64,000 nucleotides of DNA from Actinospica sp035493475 (GTDB lineage: Bacteria; Actinomycetota; Actinomycetes; Streptomycetales; Catenulisporaceae), in NCBI GenBank assembly GCA_035493475.1, contig DATJIF010000112.1, positions 62,001 to 126,000 on the forward strand. Direction: 5' to 3'. Below are positions 8,139 to 17,079 of the stretch, in pieces; the stretch's first letter is position 1; the number at the start of each line of letters is the position of its first letter. The notes under the pieces were generated by a model. It worked only from the letters and a program-made list of their open reading frames with translations, made no database searches and was not told the DNA's origin. The position numbers and the translations under genes were made by a program.

Positions 8139-9062
8139 ATGCGGGAGCTGATCATCCTCGGCACGGCCTCGCAGGTGCCGACGCGCACACGGAACCACAA
8201 CGGCTACTTCCTGCGCTGGGACCAGGACGCGTTCCTGTTCGACCCCGGCGAGGGGACGCAGCGTCAGATGACGCTGGCCGGGGTCGCCGCGTCGGACATC
8301 ACCCGGATCTGCGTAAGCCATTTCCACGGCGACCACTGCTTCGGGCTGCCCGGTGTGTTCTCCCGGCTCGCGCTCGACCAGGTCACCCATCCCGTGCACT
8401 GCCACTTCCCCGGTTCCGGCGCGCCGCTGTTCAACCGGCTGTGCTGGATGTGGCCCGAGTACCGCCGCCAGATCCTGCGCGAGGAGCCCGCGTTCGGCGA
8501 CCGCGTCCTGCTCACGCAGGAGGCTTCGTTCGGCCGCCTCGAGGCCGTGCGCCTCTCGCACGGCGTCGATTCGTACGGCTACCGGATCACCGAGCCGGAC
8601 GGCCGGCGCATGCTGCCCGGGAAGCTGGCCGAGGCGAACGTGCGCGGCCCGCGTATCAGCGAGCTGCAACGCGAGGGCCGGGTCACGACCGAGACCGGCG
8701 ACGTGGTCACGCTCGACGACGTCAGCGTCCCGAGGCCGGGCCAGGTGTTCGCGTTCGTGATGGACACGCGGGTGTGCGCGGGAGTGTACGAGCTGGCCGC
8801 CAACGCCGACATGCTCGTGATCGAGTCGACGTTCCTGACCTCCGAGGCCGCGCTCGCCGCCGAGCACGGGCACATGACGGCGCGTCAGGCGGCCACCGTG
8901 GCCGAGGAATCCGGCGTGCGCACGCTGGTCCTCACGCACTTCTCGCAGCGCTACACCGACCTCGGCCGCTTCGAGCACGAGGCCCGCGAGGTGTTCACCG
9001 GCGAACTGTACGTCGCGGAGGACCTGATGCGGATTCCGTTCCCCAAGCGGGCGGCCGAATAG
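8139..9062 (+). CDS. rnz: Ribonuclease Z (metallo-beta-lactamase fold)
   Basis: Endonuclease that removes the 3' trailer of tRNA precursors, 307 residues. The start ATG 8139 gives MRELIILGTASQVPTRTRNHNGYFLRW, which matches the family N-terminus including the GTA/S and N-x-x-G-Y elements. The zinc motif is SHFHGDHCFGLPG (HxHxDH), with later ligands in the FVMDTRV region and the C-terminal LVLTHFSQRY histidine. The flexible-arm region (PDGRRMLPGKLAEANVRGP) is short, as in bacterial RNase Z. An upstream in-frame extension would cover the operator and is rejected. The ATPase-kinase gene follows 49 bases later on the same strand. Confidence 0.92.
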   Translation: MRELIILGTASQVPTRTRNHNGYFLRWDQDAFLFDPGEGTQRQMTLAGVAASDITRICVSHFHGDHCFGLPGVFSRLALDQVTHPVHCHFPGSGAPLFNRLCWMWPEYRRQILREEPAFGDRVLLTQEASFGRLEAVRLSHGVDSYGYRITEPDGRRMLPGKLAEANVRGPRISELQREGRVTTETGDVVTLDDVSVPRPGQVFAFVMDTRVCAGVYELAANADMLVIESTFLTSEAALAAEHGHMTARQAATVAEESGVRTLVLTHFSQRYTDLGRFEHEAREVFTGELYVAEDLMRIPFPKRAAE

Positions 9063-9111
9063 CGCTACCATCACACCGGGTACACCGCGCGTTACGGGGC
9101 AAGGGGTCGAG

Positions 9112-11700
9112 GTGGAGTTCGGTAGTCGGTTCCGCTATGTCTACCAACCGCTCAGTCCCGGGGGCGACACGCCTTGGCTCGGCCACGAAGCGGAGGTCGA
9201 GGCGCTGCGCGAGCGGATCGCGCACTCGGACGGGGGCACGTTCCTGGTCGCGGGCTTCCGCGGCGTCGGCAAGACCACCGTCGTCCAGCGCGCCCTGCAC
9301 GAGCTGAGCCGCCCGGACGCGAGCGGCCGCGTGCTCGTCCCGGTGCATCTCAGCCTCGCGCGACCGGTCAAGCCCGAGCAGTTGCTGTTCGCGATCATCC
9401 GCCGGACCGTGGACGCGCTGGAGGATCAGGGCCTGCTCGACTGCCTGCCGTCGCAGGCGCTCAAACAGCTGCTGCTCGCCTACGCGCGCACGTCGATGTC
9501 GCTGACCAGGCACGACGAAAGCAGCCATCAGTCGTCCCGGAACCTCGCGTTCGGCGGCGCGACCGGCGCGGCACCGTTCCTCCTCAACTCCCTGCTGCCG
9601 AAGCTCGAACTCGGCTCGTCGTCCGGCCGCAGCCTCGCGATGGAGGCGTCCTTCCTCGGCTACTCCGACACCGACGTCGAACACGACTTCCTCCGCGTCG
9701 TCGGACTGCTGAAATCCGCACCGTCGAGCACGCCGCCGCCGCGCCCCTGGTACCGCCGCCGCAAGCAGGGGCCGGACGAACCGCAGCAGCCCGCGCCGCG
9801 GCCGTCCGGTCTGGTCGTGGTCCTCGACGAACTCGACAAGCTCACGGCCGTGCCCGGCGGCATCGCGGCGTTCGAGGAGATCCTCAGCGCGCTCAAGAAC
9901 ATCCTCAGCTGCGACGGCCTGCACGTGATCCTCGTCGGCGGGCCGGATCTGCACGAACGCGTGCTGCTGGACGTCGAACGCGGCGAAGGCCTGTACGAGG
10001 GCGTGATCGGCTGGCAGTTGTACGTGCCCTGCCTCTGGGACAGCGCCGCACGCCTGCTCGACCGCTATCAGAACCCGACGTTCGAACCCGACGAACGCAC
10101 CCAGCTCGCCGGATACCTGCGCTTCGCCGCCCGCGGACTGCCCCGACGGCTCTTCCAGGAGATCGGCTCGCTCGTCTCCTTCCAGGGCGACTCGGCGCAC
10201 CTGACGCTCACCACCGTCGACAGGCACCGCATCGCGCTCTACGACACGGTGCAGGGCGTGCTCGCCGACTTCCTCGGCGACGTGGACCCCGAGCGGCACT
10301 CGACCCTCGACGAGGACCGGTTCCGGATGGCCGCGCACCAGATCATGAGCCGGATCCTGCGCAGCGAGGGCGCGGTGTTCTGCGCGGACGACATCCTGCG
10401 CGCCGAGCAGGACGAGCAGCCGCGGCCGTCCTGGATCTCGAGCGAGTCCGTGGAGCAGCTGCTGCGGCACCTGGCGTGGGCGCGGTTGCTGGAGAGTGTC
10501 GGCGGGGAGGAGCGGACGCTGGTGGGTCGCGAGCTGCGGCCCCCGGAGTTCTACCGGCTCCCCGAGATGATGCGCGCGCAGCTCGCACTGCTGGCCCGCA
10601 GCAGCGAACGCGATCGGGCCCGGCTGTTCGCGTCGGTCGGCTCGAAGGAGAGGCCGGCGTGGCGGCGAATCAGAGTGGCACCTTCGCGCCTCATCGATGA
10701 CCGCACCGAGCCCACGATGGACGAGGCGTACCGCACGACGCCGGTGCCGCAGGAGGAGCTCTCGGGCCAGTACGTGTACGTGGCGGAGAGTCCTGAAGAC
10801 GTGCCACGGCTGATGACGCGTCGGGAGGTCGAGGCCCTGGACCGGCTCGTCCCGCGCGCGTTGAACTTCATCGGCGGCGGCCGGTACGAAGTGGTCGATC
10901 TCCTCGGCGTCGGCGGCATGGGCAGCGTCTACAAGGCCAGGGATACCCAGACCGACCGGTTCGTCGCGATCAAGGTGCTCGAATCGGCCACGCTGCGGCA
11001 GCGCAGTGAGATCAGGCGCCGATTCTTCCGGGAGATCGAGATCGGCCTGGCCATCACCGCGCGCGGCACCGCGCGCATCCTCGCCGGACCCTTCCAGGAC
11101 TCCGAGGGGCGAGTCGCGTTCGTCATGGAGTTCATCGAGGGCACCAACCTGCACCGGCTCGTCGCCGAGACCGGCCCGCTGTCCCCGGCCGTCGCCGCAC
11201 GACACGCCCGAGAGATCGCGCTCAGCGTCCACCAACTGCACCGCATGGGCATCGTCCGGCTCGACGTGAAGCCTTCCAACGTCATCATCTCGCCGGCCGG
11301 CGAGCCCGTGATCATCGACCTCGGGATCGCCCGGATCGCGGCGGTGAGCGACATCACCGAACCCGGCGTACTCGTCGGAACCCCGACGTACATGGCTCCC
11401 GAGCAGGTCTCGGGCGGGCCGTTGACCGTCGCGTCGGACGTGTGCTCGATCGGCCTGGTGCTGTGGTTCATGATCAGCGGGCAGCCGCCGCGTGGCGACT
11501 ACGCGGAGCCGGCCGCGCTGTTCCACCGCATCGTCAACGAGGAGCTCGACCCCTCCGGGCTGCCGTGCTCCGCGTACTTGCGCGAGGTCATCCGCGAGGC
11601 GACGCGGATCAACCCGGCCGAGCGGTTCATCAGCGCCCAGGGGATGGCGCTGGCCCTGGACCGGGCCCCGGAGATACGGCAGCGGCCGCCCACGCGCTAG
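9112..11700 (+). CDS. AAA/STAND-type ATPase fused to C-terminal Ser/Thr protein kinase
   Basis: An 862-residue fusion. Residues 1-460 are an ORC1/Cdc6- or STAND-like ATPase: Walker A GFRGVGKTT at 48-56, Walker B LVVVLDELDK near 234-243, with a Pro/Arg/Gln-rich insertion at 203-231. Residues 460-585 are a helical linker with a probable winged-helix segment. Residues 590-850 are a Hanks-type kinase: glycine loop GVGGMGSVYKA, lysine K621 in VAIK, catalytic loop VRLDVKPSN (D718), DLG in place of DFG, and MAPEQ. The HRD triad reads R-L-D, so both H and R are changed although D, K and N remain. No transmembrane helix or PASTA domain is seen. GTG 9112 follows GGGGTCGAG. A stress-sensing or conflict role is possible, but not shown. 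Confidence 0.85.
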   Translation: MEFGSRFRYVYQPLSPGGDTPWLGHEAEVEALRERIAHSDGGTFLVAGFRGVGKTTVVQRALHELSRPDASGRVLVPVHLSLARPVKPEQLLFAIIRRTVDALEDQGLLDCLPSQALKQLLLAYARTSMSLTRHDESSHQSSRNLAFGGATGAAPFLLNSLLPKLELGSSSGRSLAMEASFLGYSDTDVEHDFLRVVGLLKSAPSSTPPPRPWYRRRKQGPDEPQQPAPRPSGLVVVLDELDKLTAVPGGIAAFEEILSALKNILSCDGLHVILVGGPDLHERVLLDVERGEGLYEGVIGWQLYVPCLWDSAARLLDRYQNPTFEPDERTQLAGYLRFAARGLPRRLFQEIGSLVSFQGDSAHLTLTTVDRHRIALYDTVQGVLADFLGDVDPERHSTLDEDRFRMAAHQIMSRILRSEGAVFCADDILRAEQDEQPRPSWISSESVEQLLRHLAWARLLESVGGEERTLVGRELRPPEFYRLPEMMRAQLALLARSSERDRARLFASVGSKERPAWRRIRVAPSRLIDDRTEPTMDEAYRTTPVPQEELSGQYVYVAESPEDVPRLMTRREVEALDRLVPRALNFIGGGRYEVVDLLGVGGMGSVYKARDTQTDRFVAIKVLESATLRQRSEIRRRFFREIEIGLAITARGTARILAGPFQDSEGRVAFVMEFIEGTNLHRLVAETGPLSPAVAARHAREIALSVHQLHRMGIVRLDVKPSNVIISPAGEPVIIDLGIARIAAVSDITEPGVLVGTPTYMAPEQVSGGPLTVASDVCSIGLVLWFMISGQPPRGDYAEPAALFHRIVNEELDPSGLPCSAYLREVIREATRINPAERFISAQGMALALDRAPEIRQRPPTR

Positions 11701-11711
11701 GCGCGGACGGC

Positions 11712-11733
11712 CGCGGGTGCGGGGGAACCCGCG
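11712..11733. terminator. Stem-loop between convergent genes
   Basis: A perfect 7-bp stem, CGCGGGT at 11712-11718 and ACCCGCG at 11727-11733, around an 8-base loop (GCGGGGGA). It lies 11 bases after the kinase stop codon and just before the end of the convergent MFS gene, so it could terminate transcription from either side. There is no T-run, as usual in high-GC actinomycetes. Confidence 0.55.
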
Positions 11734-11738
11734 TCACC

Positions 11739-13184
11739 TCACTGGTTGATCTTCTTGAACGTCAGCGCCACGAGCACGGTCAGCGCCGCGACGATGGCCG
11801 AGCCGGTCAGCGCGGCGGTGGTGCTGCTGATCACGGCGGTGGCCGGGTGGCTGCGGGCGGCGTTCCCGGCGACCGTCACCAGGACGGCGATGCCGAGGCT
11901 GACGCCGGTCTGCTGCAGGGTCTGCATCGTGCCGCCCGCCGCGCCCGCGTCCTCCGGGCGCACCGAGTGCATGATCAGCACCATCAGCGGGCTGAACGCC
12001 ATGCCCATGCCGAGGCCCATCACGACCATCGGCCAGAACAGGCCCGGGAAGTACGCGGTGTGCTCGCCGATCCGGGTGAAGCCGATCAGGCCGGTGACCA
12101 GCAGGACCGTGCCGATGATGGTCAGCGGCTTCGGGCCGAAGCGCGGCAGCATCCGCGGGATCAGCCGGGACATGGTGAACACCAGCGTGGCCATCGGCAG
12201 GAACGCGAAGCCGGTGCGCACCGGGCTGTAGTGCAGCACGTCCTGCAGGTACTGGGTCAGGAAGAAGAAGCTGGAGAAGCCGGCGGCCGGGCCCAGCAGG
12301 TAGTTGGCGTACGCGGCGGCGCGGTTGCGGTCGCGGAACAGGTGCAGCGGGAGCAGCGGGTGCTCGGCGTTGCCCTGCAGGATGATGAACGTGGCGGTCA
12401 GCGCGAGGCCGATGGCGATCGGGGCGATGGTCAGGGTCTCGCCCCAGCCGTTGGACGCGGCGTGGATCAGGCCGTAGACCAGCGAGCCGACGCCGAGGGT
12501 GGCGGCGACCGCGCCGGAGACGTCGAGCTTGGTCTCGTGCCGCGGCGGCTGCTTGAGGAAGCGCGGCGCGAGCACCGCGGCGACCAGGCCGAAGGGCACG
12601 TTGATGAACAGCACCCAGCGCCAGGAGGCGGCCTCGGTGAGCACGCCGCCGAGGATCAGGCCGATCGCGAAGCCCGCGGAGGACATGCCGGCGAACAGCG
12701 ACAGCGCGCGCACCCGGGCCTTGGCCTCGGTGAAGGTGCTGTTGAGCAGCGCGATCGCGCTCGGTCCGGCCGCGGCGGCGCCGACGCCCTGGGCGACCCG
12801 GGCGGCGAGCAGCCAGGCGGCGGAGGTGGCGAACCCGCCGGCCAGCGAGGCGACCGTGAACAGCACGATGCCCCAGGTGAACAGCCTGCGGCGGCCGTAG
12901 AGGTCGCCGAGCCGCCCGCCGAGCAGCAGCAGGCCGCCGAAGGTGAGGGTGTAGGCGTCCAGTACCCAGGCGAGCGAGGACGGGCTGAAGTGCAGGCCGG
13001 ACTCGATGCGGGGCAGCGCCACGTTCATCACCGTGGCGTCCACCATCAGCATCAGCTGACAGGTGAGGATGATCGCCAGGGACAACCCTGGCCTCGACCT
13101 CGGTTCCGGGCGTGGCCTGGAGTCGCGGCCGATCTCGGTCGCGGCGACGGGCAGGACGGGCTTTTGCAGGGTGCCTTCGGACAC
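11739..13184 (-). CDS. DHA2-type MFS drug exporter (EmrB/QacA-like)
   Basis: A 481-residue proton-driven multidrug exporter with about 14 transmembrane helices. Family motifs are clear: motif D1 LMLMVDATVMNVALPRIESGL in helix 1, motif A GGRLGDLYGRRRLFTWG in loop 2-3, and motif C-like AMSSAGFAIGLILGGVL in helix 5. The N-terminal 30 residues are a basic, proline-rich cytoplasmic tail. It is divergent from a TetR regulator 134 bases away. The intergenic region has three related palindromes, so the pair is a classic ligand-induced efflux module. The exported compound is unknown. A stem-loop at 11712-11733 follows the gene. Confidence 0.92.
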   Translation of the reverse strand: MSEGTLQKPVLPVAATEIGRDSRPRPEPRSRPGLSLAIILTCQLMLMVDATVMNVALPRIESGLHFSPSSLAWVLDAYTLTFGGLLLLGGRLGDLYGRRRLFTWGIVLFTVASLAGGFATSAAWLLAARVAQGVGAAAAGPSAIALLNSTFTEAKARVRALSLFAGMSSAGFAIGLILGGVLTEAASWRWVLFINVPFGLVAAVLAPRFLKQPPRHETKLDVSGAVAATLGVGSLVYGLIHAASNGWGETLTIAPIAIGLALTATFIILQGNAEHPLLPLHLFRDRNRAAAYANYLLGPAAGFSSFFFLTQYLQDVLHYSPVRTGFAFLPMATLVFTMSRLIPRMLPRFGPKPLTIIGTVLLVTGLIGFTRIGEHTAYFPGLFWPMVVMGLGMGMAFSPLMVLIMHSVRPEDAGAAGGTMQTLQQTGVSLGIAVLVTVAGNAARSHPATAVISSTTAALTGSAIVAALTVLVALTFKKINQ

Positions 13185-13213
13185 GACGTGCTCCAGGTAG
13201 CGGAAGAGGGGGA

Positions 13214-13298
13214 AGTGGAGGTACTCTCCACTTAGCGATGGTTCAGACTATACGGAGACCCTCTCCGGTTAGTCAAGCGAAAACGGAGACAATCTCCG
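13214..13298. promoter_or_regulatory. Three related TetR-type operators
   Basis: Three palindromes share the core GGAG-N5-CTCC. Site 1: AGTGGAG-GTACT-CTCCACT at 13214-13232. Site 2: CGGAGA-CCC-TCTCCG at 13253-13267. Site 3: CGGAGA-CAA-TCTCCG at 13284-13298. Centres are 37 and 31 bases apart, close to whole helical turns. Site 1 begins 30 bases upstream of the MFS start, and site 3 ends 21 bases before the TetR start. Repression of both promoters by the TetR protein is inferred from position and symmetry. Confidence 0.8.
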
Positions 13299-13318
13299 GC
13301 TGCTGTGAGGAGTCCAGG

Positions 13319-13864
13319 ATGCGTGCGGACGCGCGACGCAACTACGAGGCGCTGATGGTCGCCGCCCGTGAACTGTTCCAGGAGCAGGGCCCGGACGCGC
13401 CGCTCGACGAGGTGGCCAAGCGGGCCGGCGTCGGCGCGGGCACGCTCTACCGGCACTTCCCGTCGCGCAACGACCTGGTCGCCGCCGTCTACGTCGCCGA
13501 CATCGAGTCCATGTGCGACAGCGCCGAGAAGATCGTCGCCGAGGAGGGCCCGGCGGCCGCGCTCAGCGACTACATGGACCTGCACCTCGAGTTCACGCTG
13601 CGCAACACCGGCATCAAGAAGGCGATCAAGGAGATGCTCGCGGACGGCGACACCCGCCCCGGCCTGACGCTGTGCAAGTCGCGGATGACCGACATCGCCG
13701 GCGACACGCTCGCGCACGCCCAGCAGGCGGGCCTGGCGCGCAAGGACGTGGACACCACCATGTTCCTGCGCATGCTGCACGGCATCGCGCTGGCCTGCGA
13801 GGAGAACCCGGAGATGGCCCCGGCGATGCTGCAGGTGATGAAGAGCGGGCTGTTCACCGCGTAA
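13319..13864 (+). CDS. TetR family regulator of the adjacent exporter
   Basis: A 181-residue TetR-family repressor. The HTH is at residues 10-55: RRNYEALMVAARELFQEQG, then LDEVAKRAGVGAGTLYRHFPSRNDLVAAVY, a textbook TetR recognition helix (TLYRHF). Residues 60-181 are the helical ligand-binding domain (SetR/TetR_C-like), rich in alanine and acidic residues. ATG 13319 is preceded by GAGGAG at 9 bases. Longer in-frame starts would translate the operator region. It is divergent from the DHA2 exporter and probably represses it and itself. Confidence 0.9.
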   Translation: MRADARRNYEALMVAARELFQEQGPDAPLDEVAKRAGVGAGTLYRHFPSRNDLVAAVYVADIESMCDSAEKIVAEEGPAAALSDYMDLHLEFTLRNTGIKKAIKEMLADGDTRPGLTLCKSRMTDIAGDTLAHAQQAGLARKDVDTTMFLRMLHGIALACEENPEMAPAMLQVMKSGLFTA

Positions 13865-13972
13865 CGCGCCGGACCCTCGGCGAGGCGTCGGATCCTGGGC
13901 GACGTGTCGCGCGGCGTCCTCCGTTCGGCACACCCGACATGCCCGGCGCGGCCACGTCCGTAGCCTGAAAGA

Positions 13973-15643
13973 GTGAGGTCGGAAGAGCTGCTGGGACCCC
14001 TGTTCGAACAGGTCCCGGTCGGCCTGCTCGCGGTGCGCCCGGACGGCACCGTGCTGCTGGCGAACCAGTGGATGCTGGAGTTCTTCGAGCCCTTCGCCGT
14101 CGACCCGGAGTCCCGGCTGATGCGGGTGGACTGGCGGCGCATCTCGCTGCCGGACGGCCGCCCCGTGCCGCCGGGCACCCTGCCGCTCGAGCGCGCGCTC
14201 GCCGAGGGACGGCAGGTCGGGCGGCAGGAGTACCTCTACCACGGCAACGCGGGCGACCGCTCGATCTCCGTGGACGCCGTCCCGGTCCTGGACGCGGACG
14301 GCGCGGTCGTCGCGTACGCCTCCACCGTCGTCGACGAGACCTCGAACCGGCGCTTCCTGGACCAGCTCGGCGAGATCCAGCAGGAGCTCGACACGCACGT
14401 CAGGGAACTGAGCCGGGTGCACCGGCTGATCGAACGCCTCTCCAGCCGGTCCGAGCTGCCCGAACTGCTGACCGAGACCGCGGAGGTCGTCGCCGAACTC
14501 GACGGCGCGGACCTCGTCGGGATCTTCCTGGAGCACAACGGCGATCTGCGGCTGGCGGCGAGCTGCGGCATGACCCCCGAGCAGATCCGCATCGTCAACG
14601 CCGTCGAGGCCAAGGACCTCTACACCTCGCGCCGCTCCCTGCTCGGCCTGCCGACCACGCTCGTCGACATCCACACCGAACCGGGTCTGCCGCCCGCGTA
14701 CCGGCAGGCCCTGCTGGCGCTGGAGGCCGTGTCCGTCTACAGCATCCCGCTGCCCTCCCCCGACGGCAGCGCCCTCGGCTCCGTCGTCTCCGTCTTCCGC
14801 TCCGTGCGCATGCCCAGCCCGCACCAGCGGCAACTCGTCGAGACCTGCGGCCGCATCGTCGCCCAGCTGATCATCAACGCGAGGGTGCGGGCCCGGGACC
14901 GCGACGTGGCCGTATCCCTGCAGCGCAGCATGATGCAGGCCAAGCTCCCCGACGTGGCCTGGGGCGAACTCGCCACCTTCTACCGCGCGGCCTCCACCGG
15001 CATGTTCGTCGGCGGCGACTGGTTCCACGCCTCCGCGCTCACCGACGGCCGCCTCAACCTCGTCATCGGCGACGTCGTGGGCCACGGCATCGACGCAGTG
15101 GGCACCATGGGCCGCATGCGCTCCGCCGTCCGCGCCTACACCCTCCCCGCCGAAGGCACCGCTCCCCCCGACCCGCTCGAACTCGCCACGCTGCTGGACC
15201 ACTGGTGCGTGGAGACCGACTACGGCCTGGCCTCCACCGCCTGCTTCGCCGACATCGACCCCGTAACCCGCCGCTGCACCCTGGCCAGCGCCGGCCACCT
15301 GCCGCCCCTGCTCGTCGACCCACGAGCCGTCCCCCGCTTCACCCACACCGACGCCCTCGGCGCGCCGCTGGGCATGCTCGCCGAAGGAGCTCAGCCCACT
15401 GAGATCACCTTCCACCTCCCGCCCGGCGCCACCCTCCTGCTCTACACCGACGGCCTCGTGGAACGCCGCGGCGAGGACATCGCCGACGGCCTAGCCCGCC
15501 TGGCCGAAGTCTCCATGCGCGAACTCCGCGCCCCCGGCAACGACGATCTGGCCGCCACCTGCGCCCGCATCGCCCAGGCCTGCGCCCCCGACAACACCAC
15601 CGCCGACGACGTGGCCATGATGGCGTTCCGGATGAAGGGCTAG
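13973..15643 (+). CDS. PAS-GAF-PP2C (SpoIIE-type) serine phosphatase
   Basis: A 556-residue cytoplasmic signalling phosphatase. Residues 8-125 are a PAS domain (LFEQVPVGLLAVRPDGTVLLANQ), 140-290 a GAF domain (LPELLTETAEVVAELDGADLVGIFLE), and 330-556 a SpoIIE-type PP2C domain with VGGDWFHA, LVIGDVVGHG, LLYTDGLVERRGEDIADGL and the terminal DDVAMMAFR. These carry the metal-binding aspartates. Such proteins dephosphorylate anti-anti-sigma factors (SpoIIAA-like) in partner-switching pathways; no anti-sigma or sigma gene is nearby, so the partner is elsewhere. GTG 13973 is chosen because no upstream in-frame start exists without crossing weakly coding sequence. No transmembrane segment is seen. Confidence 0.92.
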   Translation: MRSEELLGPLFEQVPVGLLAVRPDGTVLLANQWMLEFFEPFAVDPESRLMRVDWRRISLPDGRPVPPGTLPLERALAEGRQVGRQEYLYHGNAGDRSISVDAVPVLDADGAVVAYASTVVDETSNRRFLDQLGEIQQELDTHVRELSRVHRLIERLSSRSELPELLTETAEVVAELDGADLVGIFLEHNGDLRLAASCGMTPEQIRIVNAVEAKDLYTSRRSLLGLPTTLVDIHTEPGLPPAYRQALLALEAVSVYSIPLPSPDGSALGSVVSVFRSVRMPSPHQRQLVETCGRIVAQLIINARVRARDRDVAVSLQRSMMQAKLPDVAWGELATFYRAASTGMFVGGDWFHASALTDGRLNLVIGDVVGHGIDAVGTMGRMRSAVRAYTLPAEGTAPPDPLELATLLDHWCVETDYGLASTACFADIDPVTRRCTLASAGHLPPLLVDPRAVPRFTHTDALGAPLGMLAEGAQPTEITFHLPPGATLLLYTDGLVERRGEDIADGLARLAEVSMRELRAPGNDDLAATCARIAQACAPDNTTADDVAMMAFRMKG

Positions 15644-15720
15644 GCCCGCCGGCGTCACAAAACCTCCGCGCAGCTCGTCATAGTCGTGAGACGAGGTGCG
15701 ATCGACGAGGGGACGGAAGA

Positions 15721-16164
15721 ATGGTGGCCACGCGACTCGAGGCGGATGAGGCTCGGATTAGGGGGCTGGTGGCGGAAATCGTCGCGGGAATCCGGGACAG
15801 GGATCTCAACGCTCTGCGGCCGGTCTACGCGTCGGACGTCGTGTCCTTCGACGTCGAGCCGCCGCTTCGGCATGTCGGCGTCGAGGCGAAGTTGGAGAAC
15901 TGGGCGCGGGTGTTCGCGGTCTTCCGCTCCGTGGAGTACGACGTTCGTGACCTGACGGTCGTGGTGGGCGGCGATGTCGCGTTCGGGTACTGCTTCGGTC
16001 GGCTGCACGGGACGCTGATGAGCGGGGCGGCGACGGACGGGATGTGGGTGCGGGTCACGCTGTGCTTCCGGCGGATCGACGGCGACTGGCTGGTCGTGCA
16101 CGATCAGGCGTCGGTGCCGTTCGACATCGTCAGCGGCCGGGGCGTCGCGGATCTCGAGCCGTAG
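15721..16164 (+). CDS. SnoaL-like / NTF2-fold protein
   Basis: A 147-residue protein of the NTF2-like superfamily (SnoaL_3 / DUF4440-type). The pattern is a helical start (EADEARIRGLVAEIVAGIRDRDLNALRPVYASDVVSFDV), a cone-forming sheet (DLTVVVGGDVAFGYCFGRLHGT), and a final strand (WLVVHDQASVPFDI). This is the common ketosteroid-isomerase-like pocket; many relatives are predicted isomerases or ligand-binding proteins, and no catalytic role can be assigned. The start ATG 15721 has GGACGGAAGA just upstream. It stands alone between the phosphatase and a methyltransferase gene, each on the same strand. Confidence 0.82.
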   Translation: MVATRLEADEARIRGLVAEIVAGIRDRDLNALRPVYASDVVSFDVEPPLRHVGVEAKLENWARVFAVFRSVEYDVRDLTVVVGGDVAFGYCFGRLHGTLMSGAATDGMWVRVTLCFRRIDGDWLVVHDQASVPFDIVSGRGVADLEP

Positions 16165-16323
16165 CCGTCCCGTGCGACACGGCGATGATGGCGCTTGCGA
16201 TGGTGAGCGGCTAGGATCTGGCGGGTCTTGAGAAGCGATTAACGTCGCATCAATACATCCTTTGTACCCTATGACCAGCCGATAAATTCTTAACCAACCT
16301 CGAAATCCGCTGGCAGGACGTAG

Positions 16324-17076
16324 ATGACTCCTGAAATGTCGCTGAACCGTATCGCCCCGCTGGCTCCGAACGCCTGGTTGCGCTACGACGTGGTCCACCG
16401 CATGATCCCGCCGGGCGTGACCGATGTGCTGGAGGTCGGTTGCGGGCAGGGCGCCTTCGGGGCGCGGCTGTCCGCGCAGTACCAGTACGTCGGACTGGAG
16501 CCGGACCCGGAGTCGTTCGCCGTGGCGCAGGGCCGGTTCGCGCAGCTCTCCGGCGGACAGGTGCGCAACGTGCCGCTGGCGTCGCTGGGCCCGGACGAGC
16601 AGTTCGACCTGGTGTGCGCGTTCGAGGTGCTCGAGCACATCGAGGACGACGAGACGGCGCTGGCGCAGTGGATCGAGCACCTGCGGCCGGGCGGCTGGCT
16701 GCTGCTGTCGGTTCCGGCGCACCAGCACCGGTTCGCCGCGTGGGACGAGGCGGTCGGGCACTTCCGGCGCTACGACCCGGAGCAGTTGGCGGCGCTGGCG
16801 GGGAAGATCGGGCTCGCGGAGGTCGAGGTCCGTGAATACGGCGCGCCGCTCGGCTACGTGCTGGAGATCGGCCGCAACGCGGTGGCCGGCCGGAAGCTGA
16901 AGGCCATGAGCGAGGCGAGCATGGAGGAGCGCACGGGCGCCTCCGGCCGGACGTTCCAGCCCGCGAATCCGGCGGTGTCGGCGCTGACGCACTACGGGAC
17001 GGCGCCGTTCCGGTACCTGCAGCGGAGTTTCGCGCACGGAACCGGCGCGGTGATGCGGGCCAGGAAGCCGGAGTAG
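16324..17076 (+). CDS. Class I SAM-dependent methyltransferase
   Basis: A 250-residue methyltransferase of the Methyltransf_23/UbiG-like group. Motif I is VLEVGCGQGAFGARL, motif II YVGLEPDPESFAVA, motif IV DLVCAFEVLEHIEDDE, and post-motif LRPGGWLLLSVPAH. A further VGHFRRYDPEQLAALAGKIGL segment is common in enzymes acting on glycan or lipid carriers. Upstream, 16165-16323 is relatively AT-rich (around 16235-16300) and probably holds its promoter. It converges on the GGDEF-EAL gene with 3 bases between stop codons. The substrate is unknown. Confidence 0.85.
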   Translation: MTPEMSLNRIAPLAPNAWLRYDVVHRMIPPGVTDVLEVGCGQGAFGARLSAQYQYVGLEPDPESFAVAQGRFAQLSGGQVRNVPLASLGPDEQFDLVCAFEVLEHIEDDETALAQWIEHLRPGGWLLLSVPAHQHRFAAWDEAVGHFRRYDPEQLAALAGKIGLAEVEVREYGAPLGYVLEIGRNAVAGRKLKAMSEASMEERTGASGRTFQPANPAVSALTHYGTAPFRYLQRSFAHGTGAVMRARKPE

Positions 17077-17079
17077 AAC

